64,000 bases of DNA from Bathynomus jamesi (GCA_023014485.1 JAJOZX010003208.1:458001-522000); one strand, 5' to 3'. Positions 20,960 to 32,709 are shown, numbered from the stretch's first letter. The notes: a model not told the origin generated them from the sequence alone. Numbers and translations: made by a program.

Positions 20960-22223
20960 AAAAACTTTAAACGCTTCCCAATCAATTTGCGTCATTTAAA
21001 ACAGTAAAGATAGAGAAAGAGAAGCACATTGCGGCGAAGAGAGAAGGACTGAAGAAAGTCAGTTAGAGGCGGGGAATTGACGAGCCGAAAGCCTTTGATT
21101 CCACCTGGTCAGGTAGAGCTGTGTGGGTTGGGCTACCGCACACATAAGAAGCATACTCAATACACGGGCAGACAAGACTTGTACAGAGACAGCAACTGAG
21201 TTGGGGTGAGAAACTGCGGAGCCTGTGCAGCACACGTAACCTCTTAGAAGTTTTCAGAAAGATAGTATGCGTAATCTTTCCAGGAAGATCAGGGAAAAGG
21301 AATCAAGAATGTTAAGAGAAAAGAATGATTGAGTTGTGTATTCTTGAAGGTAAGGGATAGTCATGTGGAAGATTGTGACAAGTAGACAGTTGAAGAAACT
21401 GAAGTTTTGAGCCACCGAAAACTGCAAGGTATTCTCTGCCCCAATCATAGCCGTCCCCGCGAAGCATGGAGTTGAGAGGGACGCTTTGAGAGGTGGGTGA
21501 AGGGAAGGGTGGAATCATGGCATAGGAGTGGGATAGGACGGAAGTGCGATTATTAGATCATGATAAATAAAAAGAAAATAGTGGGTGACAGGACAGTGCG
21601 CTGAGGAACACCACTATTAATAGCTTTAGGAGAAGAACAGTGGCCATCTACAACCGCAGCTATAGATCGGGCAGAAAGGAACTCAGAGGTGAAGGCACAG
21701 ACAGAAAAATAGAACCGAAAAAGGGCAGTTTGGAAATTAAGGATTTGTTCACTCCATCAAAAGCTTTTGATATGTTTAGCGCAATAGAAAAGGTTTCACC
21801 GAAACCAAAAAGGAGGATAACCAAGAGTCAGAGAGATATGCAAGAAGATCGCCAGTAGAGCGTCCCTTGTGGAACCCATACTGACGATCTGAAAGAAGAT
21901 TGTGAGAAGAGAGTGTTTAGAATCTTCCTATAAAGGATCGATTCAGAAGCTTTTGAAAGGCAAGAATCAAGGCAATTGGATGATAGTTGGAGGGTTGAGA
22001 GCTGTCACCCTTCTTTGGAACAGGTTGAATGAAACGAACTTCCAGCCTGAAGGAAAAGTACAGATGAAAGACAGATGAAAGAGTTTGCTTATGCAGGATA
22101 TCAGCAGAGAAGCACAGTTTTTGAGAACAACAGGAGAACATCATCAGGATCGTACGCCCTCCTAGACTTGAGCCAGATAAGGCAGAAAAAACATCTTGAA
22201 GAGATTCTAATTTCAAACATTAA
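20960..22223 (-). pseudogene. Jockey-like LINE, RT and 3' part (copy 2)
   Basis: Second copy of the 12558-13796 segment, with the same RT blocks more heavily frameshifted by single-base losses. The piggyBac TTAA at 22224 interrupts it at the same position as in copy 1. Confidence 0.8.
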
Positions 22224-22227
22224 TTAA

Positions 22228-24424
22228 CCCTTTCAGTGCGTGTGGTAAACTATGTTTACCATAAAAAAGCCCGACTCAGGACGCATGGTAAACTATGTTT
22301 ACCATTAAAAATCTTCTCTTCAGGACGCATGGTAAACATTGTTTTCCACGTTTATTAAACAGTCTATGAACCCCCTCGTTCCTATTAGAACAACGTAGTT
22401 AGTTCCCTGACTAATATTAGACATCAATATGGTCGTATTTGGCATCTTTTTTATTTTCTGACTCTCAGCTCACCAGAGGGGGGAGTGAAATGGACTCCCC
22501 CAATCAGTTCAGCATGGCATCCACAAGCAGTATAAGCGTATAAAAATCCTCTCTAGATGAGAATGAATAAAAGTATATCTCTCAATGTATCTGAAAGTGA
22601 TTAGAATGTGAGAGTGAGGATGATGGGCGCAAGATAATGTACGGAATATTTTACAAAACACATCAAGTAGTGATGATGATGAAGAAAATGTGGTACTTTT
22701 GGAAAGAGATCTGCCTAAAGCAACAAAATCTAGCGAGAATTTTGAATGGCAGGAAATTGGTGAAAATATAGGCTGTACCAGAGGGGGTGGCCAGTTACTG
22801 GTGAAAATAAAGTGCTCTTCAATGGTCAAACTCATACGATGTATGATGTTTTTTGTGAAGTTTCCCAAAGAAGTAATTGAGCTAATGGTTACAGAAACAA
22901 ACAAAATATGCAACTCAATTTCTGGCTGCTACACCTAATCTGAAATCAAATCTCGGTATAGTGAATGGGTCCAACTACGTTTACAGAAATGAAGCAATTT
23001 ATAGGGCTGTACTTCTCACGGGTATTATACAAAAACCCAAGATAGGTATGTATTGGTCAACCGACAGTTTTTATGCTACTCCAGTATTTACAGCAATCAT
23101 GAAAGAGACAGATTTACCAACATTCTTTCTTTTTTGCATTTTGCTGACAAGCAGATGAGAGTTGAAGGAAAGAGGGGGGAAGATGGTGAAATTGCATGAC
23201 TTTATTGAGTTGATGACATCTGCTCTTGAATCAAAATATTCAACTTCTCAGAACCTAAGTTTGGATGAATCTTGTTGTGTGAAGGGCAGACTCAGTTTCT
23301 GGCAATACATAAAAACAAAAGATCACGTTTTGGATAAAAATTTTCAAACTTGTGGATGAAAATTGTGTTACTTTGAAATATAAAATATATACGGGACCAT
23401 GGAAACTGTTGCTGATTTTTCTAAGACTGAAGTATTGTAGTAAGTATGGAAAAATATTTAGGAAAGGTCACAACATCTTCACTGATAACTTCTATACATC
23501 ACCAAAAACTATACAAATACCTTAGTGATAATAAACTGGTGCCGCAGGACTGTTAGAAGTAATCGTAAGGGCTTATGCCATGCTATGAAAACTATGAATG
23601 TGGCAAAAGGAAAAAAATTGCTTTGAGACTCTGAACTGCTTTCCCTTGTGTTTCATGACAAGAGAAGAGTTTGCATGCTCTCCAATTACCATTCGAACAG
23701 TGATGTGACAGTAACACGTAGGTCAAAGGAAGGTCGAGTCGAAAAAACCATTCCAGCTTGCGTACATGAATACAACAAACATATGGATATGTAGACCGAA
23801 CAGACCAAATACTGCATTATTACTCTGTCCCAAGAAAGTCTCTAAAATGGTATAAGAGCTGGCAATGCATTTGATTCAGGTCTGAGTACTAGATGCTTGT
23901 GGAATTTAAATCTCATAAAAAGGGAAAAGTTCCCCTTCTAGACTTTTGCCATGGGATTATAAAAGGACTGACATCTGCAGATGAACCTAACTTGAAGAAA
24001 TCAGTAGTTCCAAGACTAGTTGGAAAACATTTTACCAAGAAAATTACATCAAATTCTGAACGTACCCCAAGCACCAACAAAGAGATGCAGGGTATGTTAT
24101 GCCCATGGATAGAAAAACGAGTACTTTTCAATGCGAAACATGCCCGATACCCCAGGGTTATGCGCCGAACCATGTTTCAAAACTTATCACTCAGCTTTAA
24201 CTTTTAGTTAACTAAATAAAGATATCTCTATTTTACCTTTATTTTTTTGTACCCATGAAAAACTGAAAATATTATTGATAGAAAACCTATTTAAAGGCAA
24301 ACAAAAGAGGAAGCAAAAAAATAATTCAAGTTTATTTTCTGGCGCATTTATACGCACAGCTTTCGTTCTGGGGTATTAGCGTGGCACGCACAGGGCGTAT
24401 TAGAATGGGACGCAGCGAAAAGGG
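22228..24424 (+). mobile_element. piggyBac element (copy 2)
   Basis: Same termini and subterminal iterons as 13801-16029, starting after TTAA at 22224-22227. The right duplication reads GGGTTAG instead of GGGTTAAG, one base lost. An identical position within the LINE shows this is the same insertion event duplicated with its surroundings, not a second transposition. Confidence 0.95.
22497..24207 (+). pseudogene. piggyBac transposase, heavily frameshifted (copy 2)
   Basis: Collinear with 14063-15811 but broken into many short frames, e.g. LLTGIIQKPKIGMYWSTDSF at ~23010-23070 and KKSVVPRLVGKHFTKKITSN at ~23995-24054. In one place it keeps the better reading: GTAACACGTAGG near 23711 puts the third-Asp segment in frame where copy 1 (GTAAACGTAGG) is shifted. 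The two copies therefore carry independent errors over a shared original. Confidence 0.85.
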
Positions 24425-24427
24425 TTA

Positions 24428-24835
24428 GTCAAATGGAGAGGAGATGGAGGAACAACACTGAATCATCCATGGTTGAGTTGGAGGCGAAAGTTGAGCGAAG
24501 AGTTCAGCTTTATCAGGAGAAGAGACGGCAATTGAACCGTCGGAATGGAAAGGAGAAGGTAAAGAAGCAAAGTTGTTGGAGAGGCTCTTGTGAGAGTCAG
24601 GAGTTGCATTTGTAGTAGGAATAGAATATGAAATTACACCTCCATGCCCGAGAGAATCACCTTCATGATGCGCTCAGCGGACTTGGAGGGGCCCTGGCCA
24701 CGGAAGCAGCAATCATTCCATGAGGAATCAGAGAAGTACTGCTTGAGGGTCTCCCAATCAGTGGCGCCAAAGGCCGAACTGAACAATAGGATAGGAAACA
24801 AAATTGTGGTCGGAGGGCCCCAACGGAGAAAAAAG
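24428..24835 (-). pseudogene. Jockey-like LINE, segment upstream of RT (copy 2)
   Basis: Collinear with 16034-16432, same protein blocks with additional frame breaks. Confidence 0.75.
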
Positions 24836-24869
24836 TTTGAGAGAGTAAGAGGGGTATTCCCCTACATTT

Positions 24870-25400
24870 CACACTTACACGTCACTATTATGCATCTTTT
24901 CACAATTCTGTTATTATTCTCTCCACATGGTCATTCCATACTGTCTTCTATTCTCATCTTCAGTGGCTCTTTTACTCCATACTTTTTAAAACCCAAAATC
25001 CTGGTTTCTCATGTGGTCAATCCGTTTTACACCAATCGTACTTCTTAAATTATTTTTCTCAACTACTCTCACCTTTGACAGTGAACTATCATTCAAACAA
25101 TGCTTCTTCGCCATACTCAGTATTGGTACCAATAAACCTTCATGTAAACCTCTCGCTGCATCTACACTGAAGCACCTACTTACGATGCTTTTATCGTGCC
25201 CGCGACTTGTTTGCCCTGCCTTTCATTCTATTTTCAACTTCCAATGCACTTGTTACCTCTTTTGTCACAACCTTTGGATTATTCTCCATTCATCAGGATA
25301 TTTATACTGGCTCTCCTCTGTCAATAACAAGAACGTTATTACTTTTAATTAATAATCTTCCTCAGATTTCACAGAACTTGTTATTACTCACCTTAATTCA
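24870..25400 (-). pseudogene. RTE-like LINE 3' fragment (copy 2)
   Basis: Collinear with 16480-16990. The LHEG and LVPILMYG-type blocks are interrupted by single-base losses. Confidence 0.7.
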
Positions 25401-25410
25401 ATAAATTTTA

Positions 25411-25745
25411 GGCCGGCTGAAACTATAATTTTTGTTTGATTTTAATTTATCAGAGTGACTAACAGTTGGCTTTTGATATAAAATAAGATTCCTGAAAAAA
25501 ATAATTGGTGGCCACCAACGTGTGTCCAGCCACCCCCATTTTTGTAAAAACATCTAATGCCGCACTAGCAAAATCAGGAAAATGGCAATATCTCTTCTTC
25601 TGAACATGCTAGAGAGATGGTTTGCATACCAAAAGATGCAGAATTTGATTTAGAACAAATTATTAAGAGTGGTATTTTTTCATAAAACTTTAGGTTTTGA
25701 GTTTTTTAGAAAAACTATTTTTGGGCCCATAGACCCCTTTCAACT
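25411..25745 (+). repeat. Element A left terminal inverted repeat
   Basis: Runs from GGCCGGCTGAAACT to GGGCCCATAGACCCC. Its inverse lies at ~29195-29522. Equivalent to 17026-17363 in copy 1. Confidence 0.85.
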
Positions 25746-25949
25746 GAATGTCAACACAATAAAACATTCTCAAGCTGCAAATTGACATGTATAGTGGTTT
25801 CAATCAGCAATCAAATCAATCAAAATCAGCCATTTTAAATTCATTGAAATGCTTTTTGACATTCCAAAATGCCAAACATTAAATTATACAATTAACAAAT
25901 TGTCATTGTGTCATATTTTAGCATGATAAATAAAATCTCAGAACTTAAA

Positions 25950-28930
25950 ATATTTTTTAGACACAAAATCTTTCATTAATTTACTGATCTTAATTTGTTT
26001 CTAATAAGACCATCTCTCCGCTCATGACCTACAACAGCCAAGGTGCTTCAGTGACAAGCTTGATGGCCTTTCAACATTCTGACTGTGGCATCGTGATCCA
26101 GTTTCAATGCGGTATTAATGATATCACGCAGTTCATCATTACTGAATTCTTTTAATACAGGTGGAACAGTTTCCCATTGGGACATAGCAGACAGCTTGTG
26201 GTATGCAGAAGCTTTGAAATTGATGATTGCTTTCTAAAGACCCTAACATTCTCATCTATAGCAGGATATCATCAGTACCACCTACATGATCCTCTTCATT
26301 TCATCATCACTTTCAATTATTCACCTGCAAAAATCATTTGCTACTACCAGATCATCATCAAAATCCTCTATAACTCCCCTCAGACACAGAACTTTATTGA
26401 CAGCACACCTCCTCACCTCTTATCTTCATCAGCCAGCATTCCAACTAAAAATATTTTCACATGAGCAAAATAGCTGTTATTGTTTAATACGTCATAACAA
26501 ATTTCTCTAATTTTCCTGTCAGGGAATTTATTTACTCTTTGGATCATATGAATAGGTTTCTTGACCCATCACTTAGCCTCTTATTAGCCTTGATATTGAA
26601 CCAACTGTGAAAGTATACTTTGATGATGAATTTACTATGATTTTGAGGTTCTTACTGGTCTTTTTTTTGTGAAACATAAAAGCGAAGAATTCTATAGGCT
26701 AAGGTGAGCCATCGAGAGTGATTTAGCAGGCCACTTCTAAGAGTGCAAGGTCTTCATCCACTTCACCAGTAATAATTGCCCAGCAGATGCAGTATCCATA
26801 GTATGGTCTGTTGAAATTATTGACCACCCATTTGGTAGAAGCACAAATGCAGGATAAGGTATAGATTTGAAGTCCACAACATTCCATTCTGACACACATC
26901 CCATTGAGCTGAGAACTAATAGGGCCAGAAATTTGTCTGGACTTTTTGTTGTCCCATCTAAAGTTATGAAGATGTGTCTAAGTGGCAATTCATTAGATGC
27001 AGAAGACAAATATCCCACTGAAGAGGTTGCCCTAAAAACATTCAAATATCTGATGACCCATGCAGATGTCCTGTGTTAGTATTGTCCATCTGCTTTAACT
27101 AAGTTTAATTTGGCCTCAAGTTCTGTCCCTTTAATGATCTTATAAATGCCATGAGCAATGTCAATGCCTTTGCCACTCTCCGGGGTAAAATGGTCGGGTA
27201 GAAATCATCTGAAAATAAATGTAATTAATTTTACAATTAAATAAAATGAAAAAGGAGGAATAAAGTTAACTGGACAGTTGTCACTTAAAGAAAATTTTTT
27301 AAGTAATTAAATATTACTTTATAGTACAGTAATATAACAGCATAACGACTAAACTGTATGACAATCATTTCCATTTACTTGCTCTCCAGTAATGACATAA
27401 TGTCCTCTAGGATTGTGGATGTATAATACTTTTCATTTACTTTGTTAACAGCAAGTGTAGCATCCTTTCTACGTCAAAGTCAATGCCCAGTCACTTTTCA
27501 ATATCACTTCTTCCTTCTTCCTTTCAGCTCTCAATTTAGCTCTCCCTTCTCAACTGTTTCTGAAAAGTATTCAAAAATATTGGCCATGCATTACTGCATT
27601 AGCATTATACAAATATACAAATACAAATGTCAGTGTCCTGTTTGAACTAATTAATATAAATACAAAATAGAAATTTGACGCTAATTAAAAATAATAGTAA
27701 ATCTGGTGATTTAGAACTTATAGCAGAAGCTAAGAAATGTAATATCTAGAGTGATTAAAAACATACTTATCAATAACATTTTGTATGTATCTGGGTGATT
27801 ACTCCAAGTCCCACCAATGTAGCAGAACCAATAGCCACTCCTGCTCTATCACTTACTTGATATCTGTTAGGATATTTAAAGTAGTTTACATATCTATTGT
27901 CAATGAATAATTTATTGGTATCTTAATCTCTTAGTCACAATGATTTCACTTTAAGCTGTATTAAAAGATTTATCTTTCAGTACTATACCTGTCACATGCT
28001 TCAGCTAATGAGTGTAATCTAGTTCTGTTCTGTAATGTTGAGACTTCTGGAACATAGTCTGCATCAAATGAATCATTAAACTGTCACTATCTGTCAACTC
28101 AGGAATGTCCATAGGTTCAGGAGGAGGAGGAGGATGAGGAGGAGGAACTGATTCTTTTGCTTTTGAGATTGAATAACCCGTGATTTGAATTTTAAGTCAG
28201 TGGCTGTTTTCTGGGACTTCTTTCAGGGTACAGTACCATGCCTAGTGTTTTCTGGTCTACAAAGTGATTATATTTCATTACACTATAATGTATCTTTTAT
28301 CTATGGTCTCTATATGTAAAGTGAAATTCTTAAAAATGAGAAAATACTAAAATATTACTTATCATTAATAGTGTATTATTGATATTACTAACTTATTAAA
28401 TGCACTTTAAAAATTGTAGCAAATTATTATTATTGATAATATTAATAATTGATAATTAATTAAATTAATTAATAATTTACAACTGAAATTCAATCAACAG
28501 ACTACCTCATAAAACTGGTATAGATTCAGTCATTTTAGTAAGTGCTTTTCTCTGTATCTGCCAACAGTTGTGATCTGTTGATATATGTCAAATAAAACGT
28601 TTACAGTTTTCAGAAAATCATCCAGATCTTGATGATATTTAGGTCCCCTTTTCTTTTGTCATACTTCAGAGGCGTTTGAATTCCTTATTTGGGTTTTCAG
28701 TCGGCTCTGTATGCATTTACTGATATTGGATAACATTATATGTTGCCCACAATTTAGTAATTCTTCAGAAGTAGCTCTCAGTACAGCATCTGTTTTATAG
28801 TCTCCGAAAACACAAACACCTTTCAATAACTTGCTTCAACATAGGCAATTTTCCCTAAAGGAAACTGTTCTGCTGGCATAAAACGTACATCACCAAGTAC
28901 TTTAGCAACTGTTTTCCTTGTAGAAGTCAT
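25950..28930 (-). pseudogene. Element A transposase-like gene (copy 2)
   Basis: Collinear with 17567-20587 and starting at ATG 28930. Recognisable pieces include LNELPLRHIFITLDGTTKSP and the CHSQ-x2-E region near the 3' end, all in short frames because of scattered single-base losses. It adds nothing to the copy 1 reading except confirmation of the blocks. Confidence 0.6.
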
Positions 28931-29194
28931 ACTTTATATTGCAAATGTTGAATTCAATGACAAATTGCAGTTGGAAACTTATAACAAAGGCACCTGAAAA
29001 AAAAAACAGTTTTCAATTTATTACGTTTAAAAAGTTCATGAAGCAGCCCCACCCTCTATTCTTTAATCAAGCAAATTTCAAGATAAACAAGGAAAAGTCA
29101 TATCATGTATCACTATGTCCATGTCAACATCCTTTTAGGCAATGTAATCAAAAGCCAAATCATGGCTTATTTTAGAATTTCTTTTGTCACTAAG

Positions 29195-29522
29195 GTCCAT
29201 CGAAAGGGGGTCTATGGGCCCCAAAAATTAGTTTGTTTTTTAAAATAACTCAAAAACTAAAGGTTTTATGAAAAAATACCACTCTTAATAATTGTTCTAA
29301 ATCAGATTCTGCATCTTTTGGTATGCAAACCATCTCTCTAACATGTTCAGAAGAAGAGATATTGCCATTTTCCTGATTTTGCTAGTGCGGCATAGATGTT
29401 TTACAAAAACGGGGTGCCGGACACACGTTGGTGGCCACCAATTATTTTTTCAGGAATCTTATTTTTATATCAAAAGCCAACTGTTATGACTGATTAATTC
29501 TATCTTGAGTTTCAGCCCGGCC
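29195..29522 (-). repeat. Element A right terminal inverted repeat
   Basis: Begins at GAAAGGGGGTCTATGGGCCC and ends AGTTTCAGCCCGGCC. It is the inverse of 17026-17363 and 25411-25745. From ~29270 on it exists only here, because copy 1 is cut off. Confidence 0.85.
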
Positions 29523-29807
29523 TATATAAATAATTCATTTCTCTGATTCATCCAGATGTACCACACCATCAGCGTAGGTCTACATGAGATGAGACAGCTG
29601 TCACTTGTGCAGTTCCAAATTCATATTTATTATGCTCATTAGTATTTTTTCATCTCTGGCCAGTATCCATGTACTCGTGCATATTCAACAGACATAGCGA
29701 CATTACACTATTCCATTTATGCTGAATTAAACTTAACTTATACAAATACTACTGTTCATCCAAAAACTTACACTGCAGGATTGACACAATACATTCTAAG
29801 TACGAGG

Positions 29808-30010
29808 GGCGGTCAGAAAATAAGTTTACACGGCGTATAATTTCGTAACTAAAGGACCTACATTGATTATGTTTGTATCAGGTGAATTCGTTAATCATTG
29901 TTGGCAACATTGTACGTCGATTCGGCTGCCATCTACTGTACATTGGTTATACGAGTCAGTTGAACATGGCGGAACATGGCCGGAATTTTTTGTAGGGTTA
30001 AGTTATGAAT
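29808..30010 (+). mobile_element. Mariner-type 5' end remnant
   Basis: TACGAGGGGCGGTCAGAAAA at 29806-29825 resembles the left terminal repeat of mariner elements (TACGAGGG-x-GG-x2-C/A-x-AA-type). The following GTTGGCAACATTGTACG and CTGCCATCTACTG look like mariner 5' untranslated sequence. No transposase or right end is present, so it is a solo end or a short derivative. It lies just upstream of the first visible ZW10 exon. Confidence 0.5.
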
Positions 30011-30320
30011 GCGTGTACTGTATTTGAAATGCTACTAATTTGTACCGGTCGTCGTGAAAGGGATAATATCTTGACGTACACATATTGTACATATTACTCG
30101 TCAGTGCAGTGATATAAGATAGTTCGTATTACTTATCTGTTTATACAAGACATCCACCTTCAGTTATTTTGTATTTTTAGATATTGTTTGAAGTGATAAT
30201 ATAATAAGATCTTATCTGGAATTATAGTCTTTGTACTACTTTTTAACGTGCTTAAAACATTTAAAACAGAAAGACGTTATTAAATGTTAAATGGAATAAA
30301 TTTTTTACTTGTATTTTCAG

Positions 30321-30496
30321 CGTATCAGCGTGCGAGTTGGTAAATTTGATATATGATACATTAGAGGAAGCGTGCATTAGCACCCCAGAATTTGCCGCGA
30401 GGTTATTTAATACTGTGAGAAATATTTTATCCATGTACTGCCACGTGATTCCAACGGCTCACGCGCATGCTCTCGCAACAGCACCCGAACATGCTG
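30321..30496 (+). CDS. ZW10: ZW10 exon (first of four visible), internal
   Basis: ZW10 is a subunit of the Rod-ZW10-Zwilch complex, which brings dynein and the spindle checkpoint to kinetochores, and of the NRZ/Dsl1-type complex that tethers vesicles at the ER. This 176-bp exon encodes VSACELVNLIYDTLEEACIS and FAARLFNTVRNILSMYCHVI, ending TAPEHA-, which aligns with ZW10 proteins shortly before their C-terminal third. Acceptor TGTATTTTCAG ends at 30320; donor G/GTAAGT starts at 30497. It ends one base into the Ala codon completed by the next exon. The four exons together give the last ~296 residues of a protein usually near 780. Earlier exons were not found in the window and would lie beyond the 12-29 kb transposon block, in the tandem block's shadow, or outside. 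Confidence 0.93.
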
Positions 30497-30830
30497 GTAA
30501 GTTATAAGACTCATCCTAAAATGACGGGCAAAATTTATTCTTATCTATTCTTAGTCCGTAAAGTTAAAAACAAATTTTGGTTTATGGAATTGATTTTAAA
30601 CTAGGGCATTACGTTCAGGAATGGTTTAAGTTTCATAAATCACACCGTGATAGCCTTCGTGATTATAAAAATTTAGGTTTTTAATTATTCGCTATTTTTT
30701 CATTACATTCAGCGGAAGACTTCATAAGAAAAGTTAATTCAAGACTTTTCAAAGGGAAATTTGGAATTTCACAAAGTATGTTTTCGACAATTTTACAATT
30801 TAAACAAAATTCGTATTCATATATTTTCAG

Positions 30831-31040
30831 CCCTGGTCCACAACAACAGCCTCTTTCTCTCTCATCATGCCCTGTTGCTCGGACACCATTATATGAATCG
30901 CCTTCCCGCGTCTCTCAGAGATTCATCCCTTACTACGGCAGATCTTGGGTATCTTATTAGGTCCTCCGGATGCGAAGTATTTCTTAAGTCGATGCAAAAC
31001 CACAAAAACAATCTCATTGAGATGCTAAGGAAGGGTTTGG
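30831..31040 (+). CDS. ZW10: ZW10 exon (second visible)
   Basis: A 210-bp exon encoding ALVHNNSLFLSHHALLLGHH, YMNRLPASLRDS, DLGYLIRSSGCEVFLKSMQN and NLIEMLRKGLG. The HNN-x4-HH-x3-LGH block and the following helix are characteristic of the helical-rod region of ZW10. Acceptor ATATTTTCAG ends at 30830; donor GG/GTAAGG begins at 31041. Phase is consistent with both neighbours (2 nt of an Ala codon at the start, 1 nt at the end). Confidence 0.93.
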
Positions 31041-31469
31041 GTAAGGAATTTGAAGTTGTAGATTGTTTTTAAGTCCCCCGCTAAAAGGACTAACGAAACG
31101 TAAGGAATGGTTTAAAGCTTCAGTGGAAATGGTAGCTACGCATCAATGAATTGCGTATTTGATTTCGACATGAAAAAAAGTCTTCAAAATAAGAAAACAA
31201 AAATTAACTTTGGAATTATTGTTGTGAAATACTCTTAAAATCAAAAGCCCATACACTAGTTAAGATGATGCTTTCCAGTAGTATAAGACTGGTTTAGGGA
31301 TTTTATTTTAAAATTTATACTTAATACCAATTTAACTGAATAAACGAACTATTTACTACTAACGGGTAAATTAGCTAGATGAATCGTATCTTCAATTTTA
31401 ATAGTTTTATTTTTCTTGTAATAAATATAAATATATATATATATTCAGGTTATTAAATTTTCTTTGTAG

Positions 31470-31607
31470 AGTCCACTTCATTGCATTGTGATATAATGGC
31501 AGTAAGTCCCTTGCATTCAAGCGTGCAAGAATGTCTGAAACAACTCCAAAGATTACGTGTTGCCTGGCAAAATGTTTTACCTCATTCTGTTTACACCAAA
31601 GCTATTG
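31470..31607 (+). CDS. ZW10: ZW10 exon (third visible)
   Basis: A 138-bp exon encoding SSVQECLKQLQRLRVAWQNV and LPHSVYTKAIG-, matching the conserved QLKRL-x3-WQ-x-VLP segment of ZW10. Acceptor TTTTCTTTGTAG ends at 31469; donor G/GTAGGT starts at 31608. The following intron is ~9.5 kb and full of transposons. Confidence 0.93.
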
Positions 31608-31784
31608 GTAGGTTCACTCATCAGATCTCGTTCCCCACTCGAACAAGTGTAATTTGAGTACATTATTTGATAGCAAAACCGAATTGTCTGGTAGATGTAT
31701 AACGCACATGCTTTATATACATTATCTAAATTTCCATTTCCTGTTCTTCATGGACCAGGGCTCTCCACTGTTAAGGCAACTGAG

Positions 31785-31965
31785 ATCAAGGTCTCTGCGG
31801 CCCCACGATGCTACTTTTTTTTTAATTTTGAAAAGCTGGTGTAGTGTGTAAAATGCATGTATGTGTAGTGAAGAATAGAGGGAGAAGAATGTGTTTGAGA
31901 GCATGCTGGACTGCTCACAAGGTAGATGAGAGACAGACACACGGGACATTTAGTTCTGCTTATGT
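31785..31965 (-). repeat. Dispersed repeat, partial copy
   Basis: ATCAAGGTCTCTGCGG, a T-run, then GTGTAGTGTGTAAAATGCATG and GAGCATGCTGGACTGCTCAC match 33264-33440 (GTGTAGTGTGTAAGATGCATG, GAGCATGCTGGACTGCTCAC) at high identity. The two copies lie ~1.5 kb apart in direct orientation within one intron. The strand is not known; it is listed by the repeat family's likely RNA sense only tentatively. Confidence 0.6.
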
Positions 31966-32372
31966 TTCTTGTTCACTTCACTGCGTACACAGCCTCATTT
32001 TTTACAAATATTCCACATTCTGTCCATTTAATTTATCATCTAATTGTCCGCGATAACTTTTTAAATTTAATAACGGAAGTTAGTTAATTAAATGAAAAAA
32101 AATAGGAGCTCATCAAGGAAAATTAAAGTAAATATACCTCTTAACATCCCAATTTGATAGTACCTATATTTGTGAACAATCATTCTCGGCAGTGAAACTT
32201 ATCAAAACTCAGCACCAATTATGACTGAATGATTGCAATTTGTCCACCCTTTAGCGGTTAACAAAAACTAGTCTGACACCAGATATTGATAAATTGGTAC
32301 AAGGAAAACAGCCGCAAGCATCGCGTTAAATCGGGGCTGTTTCCAGGAATGTAGCGCCAAAACAAATGTTCC

Positions 32373-32376
<4 letters not shown>

Positions 32377-32439
<63 letters not shown>
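32377..32439. repeat. (ATT)n microsatellite
   Basis: About 21 uninterrupted TTA/ATT units. The open frame that reads as a run of Asn on the minus strand is only this repeat. Confidence 0.98.
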
Positions 32440-32442
<3 letters not shown>

Positions 32443-32709
32443 GCTGTATTGTGGAAGCTATTCTTTTCTTCTGCCAATAAATCCCTTCATTTAATTTTCA
32501 TTACTCTTCGGAATTTAATTATATCCGTCATAAATACTTAGTCCATGAATTGCTTTAAATATCGACAGCAGCCCTAGCTTGAAAAAGGTTACCCACCACT
32601 GCCCTACTATTTTATACTTTGTTACCTCGTTCGAATTCTCTCTCTCTCTCTGTCTGTCTTAAATTTTTCTTCCCTTCATGCAACACTAAACAATTTAACT
32701 TTACACAGC

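Larger units (their letters stand above)
20940..29269. repeat. Tandem block copy 2 (~8.33 kb), deletion-riddled
   Basis: It repeats copy 1 (12489-20939) base for base except for many single-base gaps, e.g. CCGAAAAGCC becomes CCGAAAGCC, GTCCCCCGCG becomes GTCCCCGCG, and GTGCGACTTATTAGATCATTG becomes GTGCGATTATTAGATCATG. Substitutions are rare. About 1.4% of positions are lost, in homopolymers and elsewhere, wrecking every frame equally. That error profile is typical of uncorrected long reads. Where it passes the point at which copy 1 ends, sequence continues into the proper right end of element A. Confidence 0.95.
25411..29522 (-). mobile_element. Element A complete: ~4.1-kb DNA transposon with ~320-bp inverted repeats (copy 2)
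   Basis: Left end GGCCGGCTGAAACT (one G lost against copy 1) at 25411; right end ...GAGTTTCAGCCCGGCC at 29522. Comparing the left repeat of copy 1 with this right repeat, the first 15 bp match, ~25 bp differ, and the next ~280 bp match closely (e.g. AGATGGTTTGCATACCAAAA and GTGGTATTTTTTCATAAAAC) up to GGGCCCATAGACCCCCTTTC. The flanks are TTTTA on the left and TATAT on the right, compatible with a TA (or TTA/TAT) target duplication. The transposase-like gene reads from 28930 down to ~25950. Confidence 0.85.

Noticed and set aside
21254..24615. Short frames in the second tandem block as separate genes
   Set aside because: They are fragments of the same LINE and piggyBac genes broken by single-base losses.
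17026..29522. The two element A copies with inverted repeats considered as one 12.5-kb giant transposon
   Set aside because: The outermost GGCCGGG ends do face each other, but the interior is explained by the tandem duplication. The true element is the ~4.1-kb copy at 25411-29522.
32268..32477. Poly-Asn protein
   Set aside because: Only the (ATT)n microsatellite read in frame.
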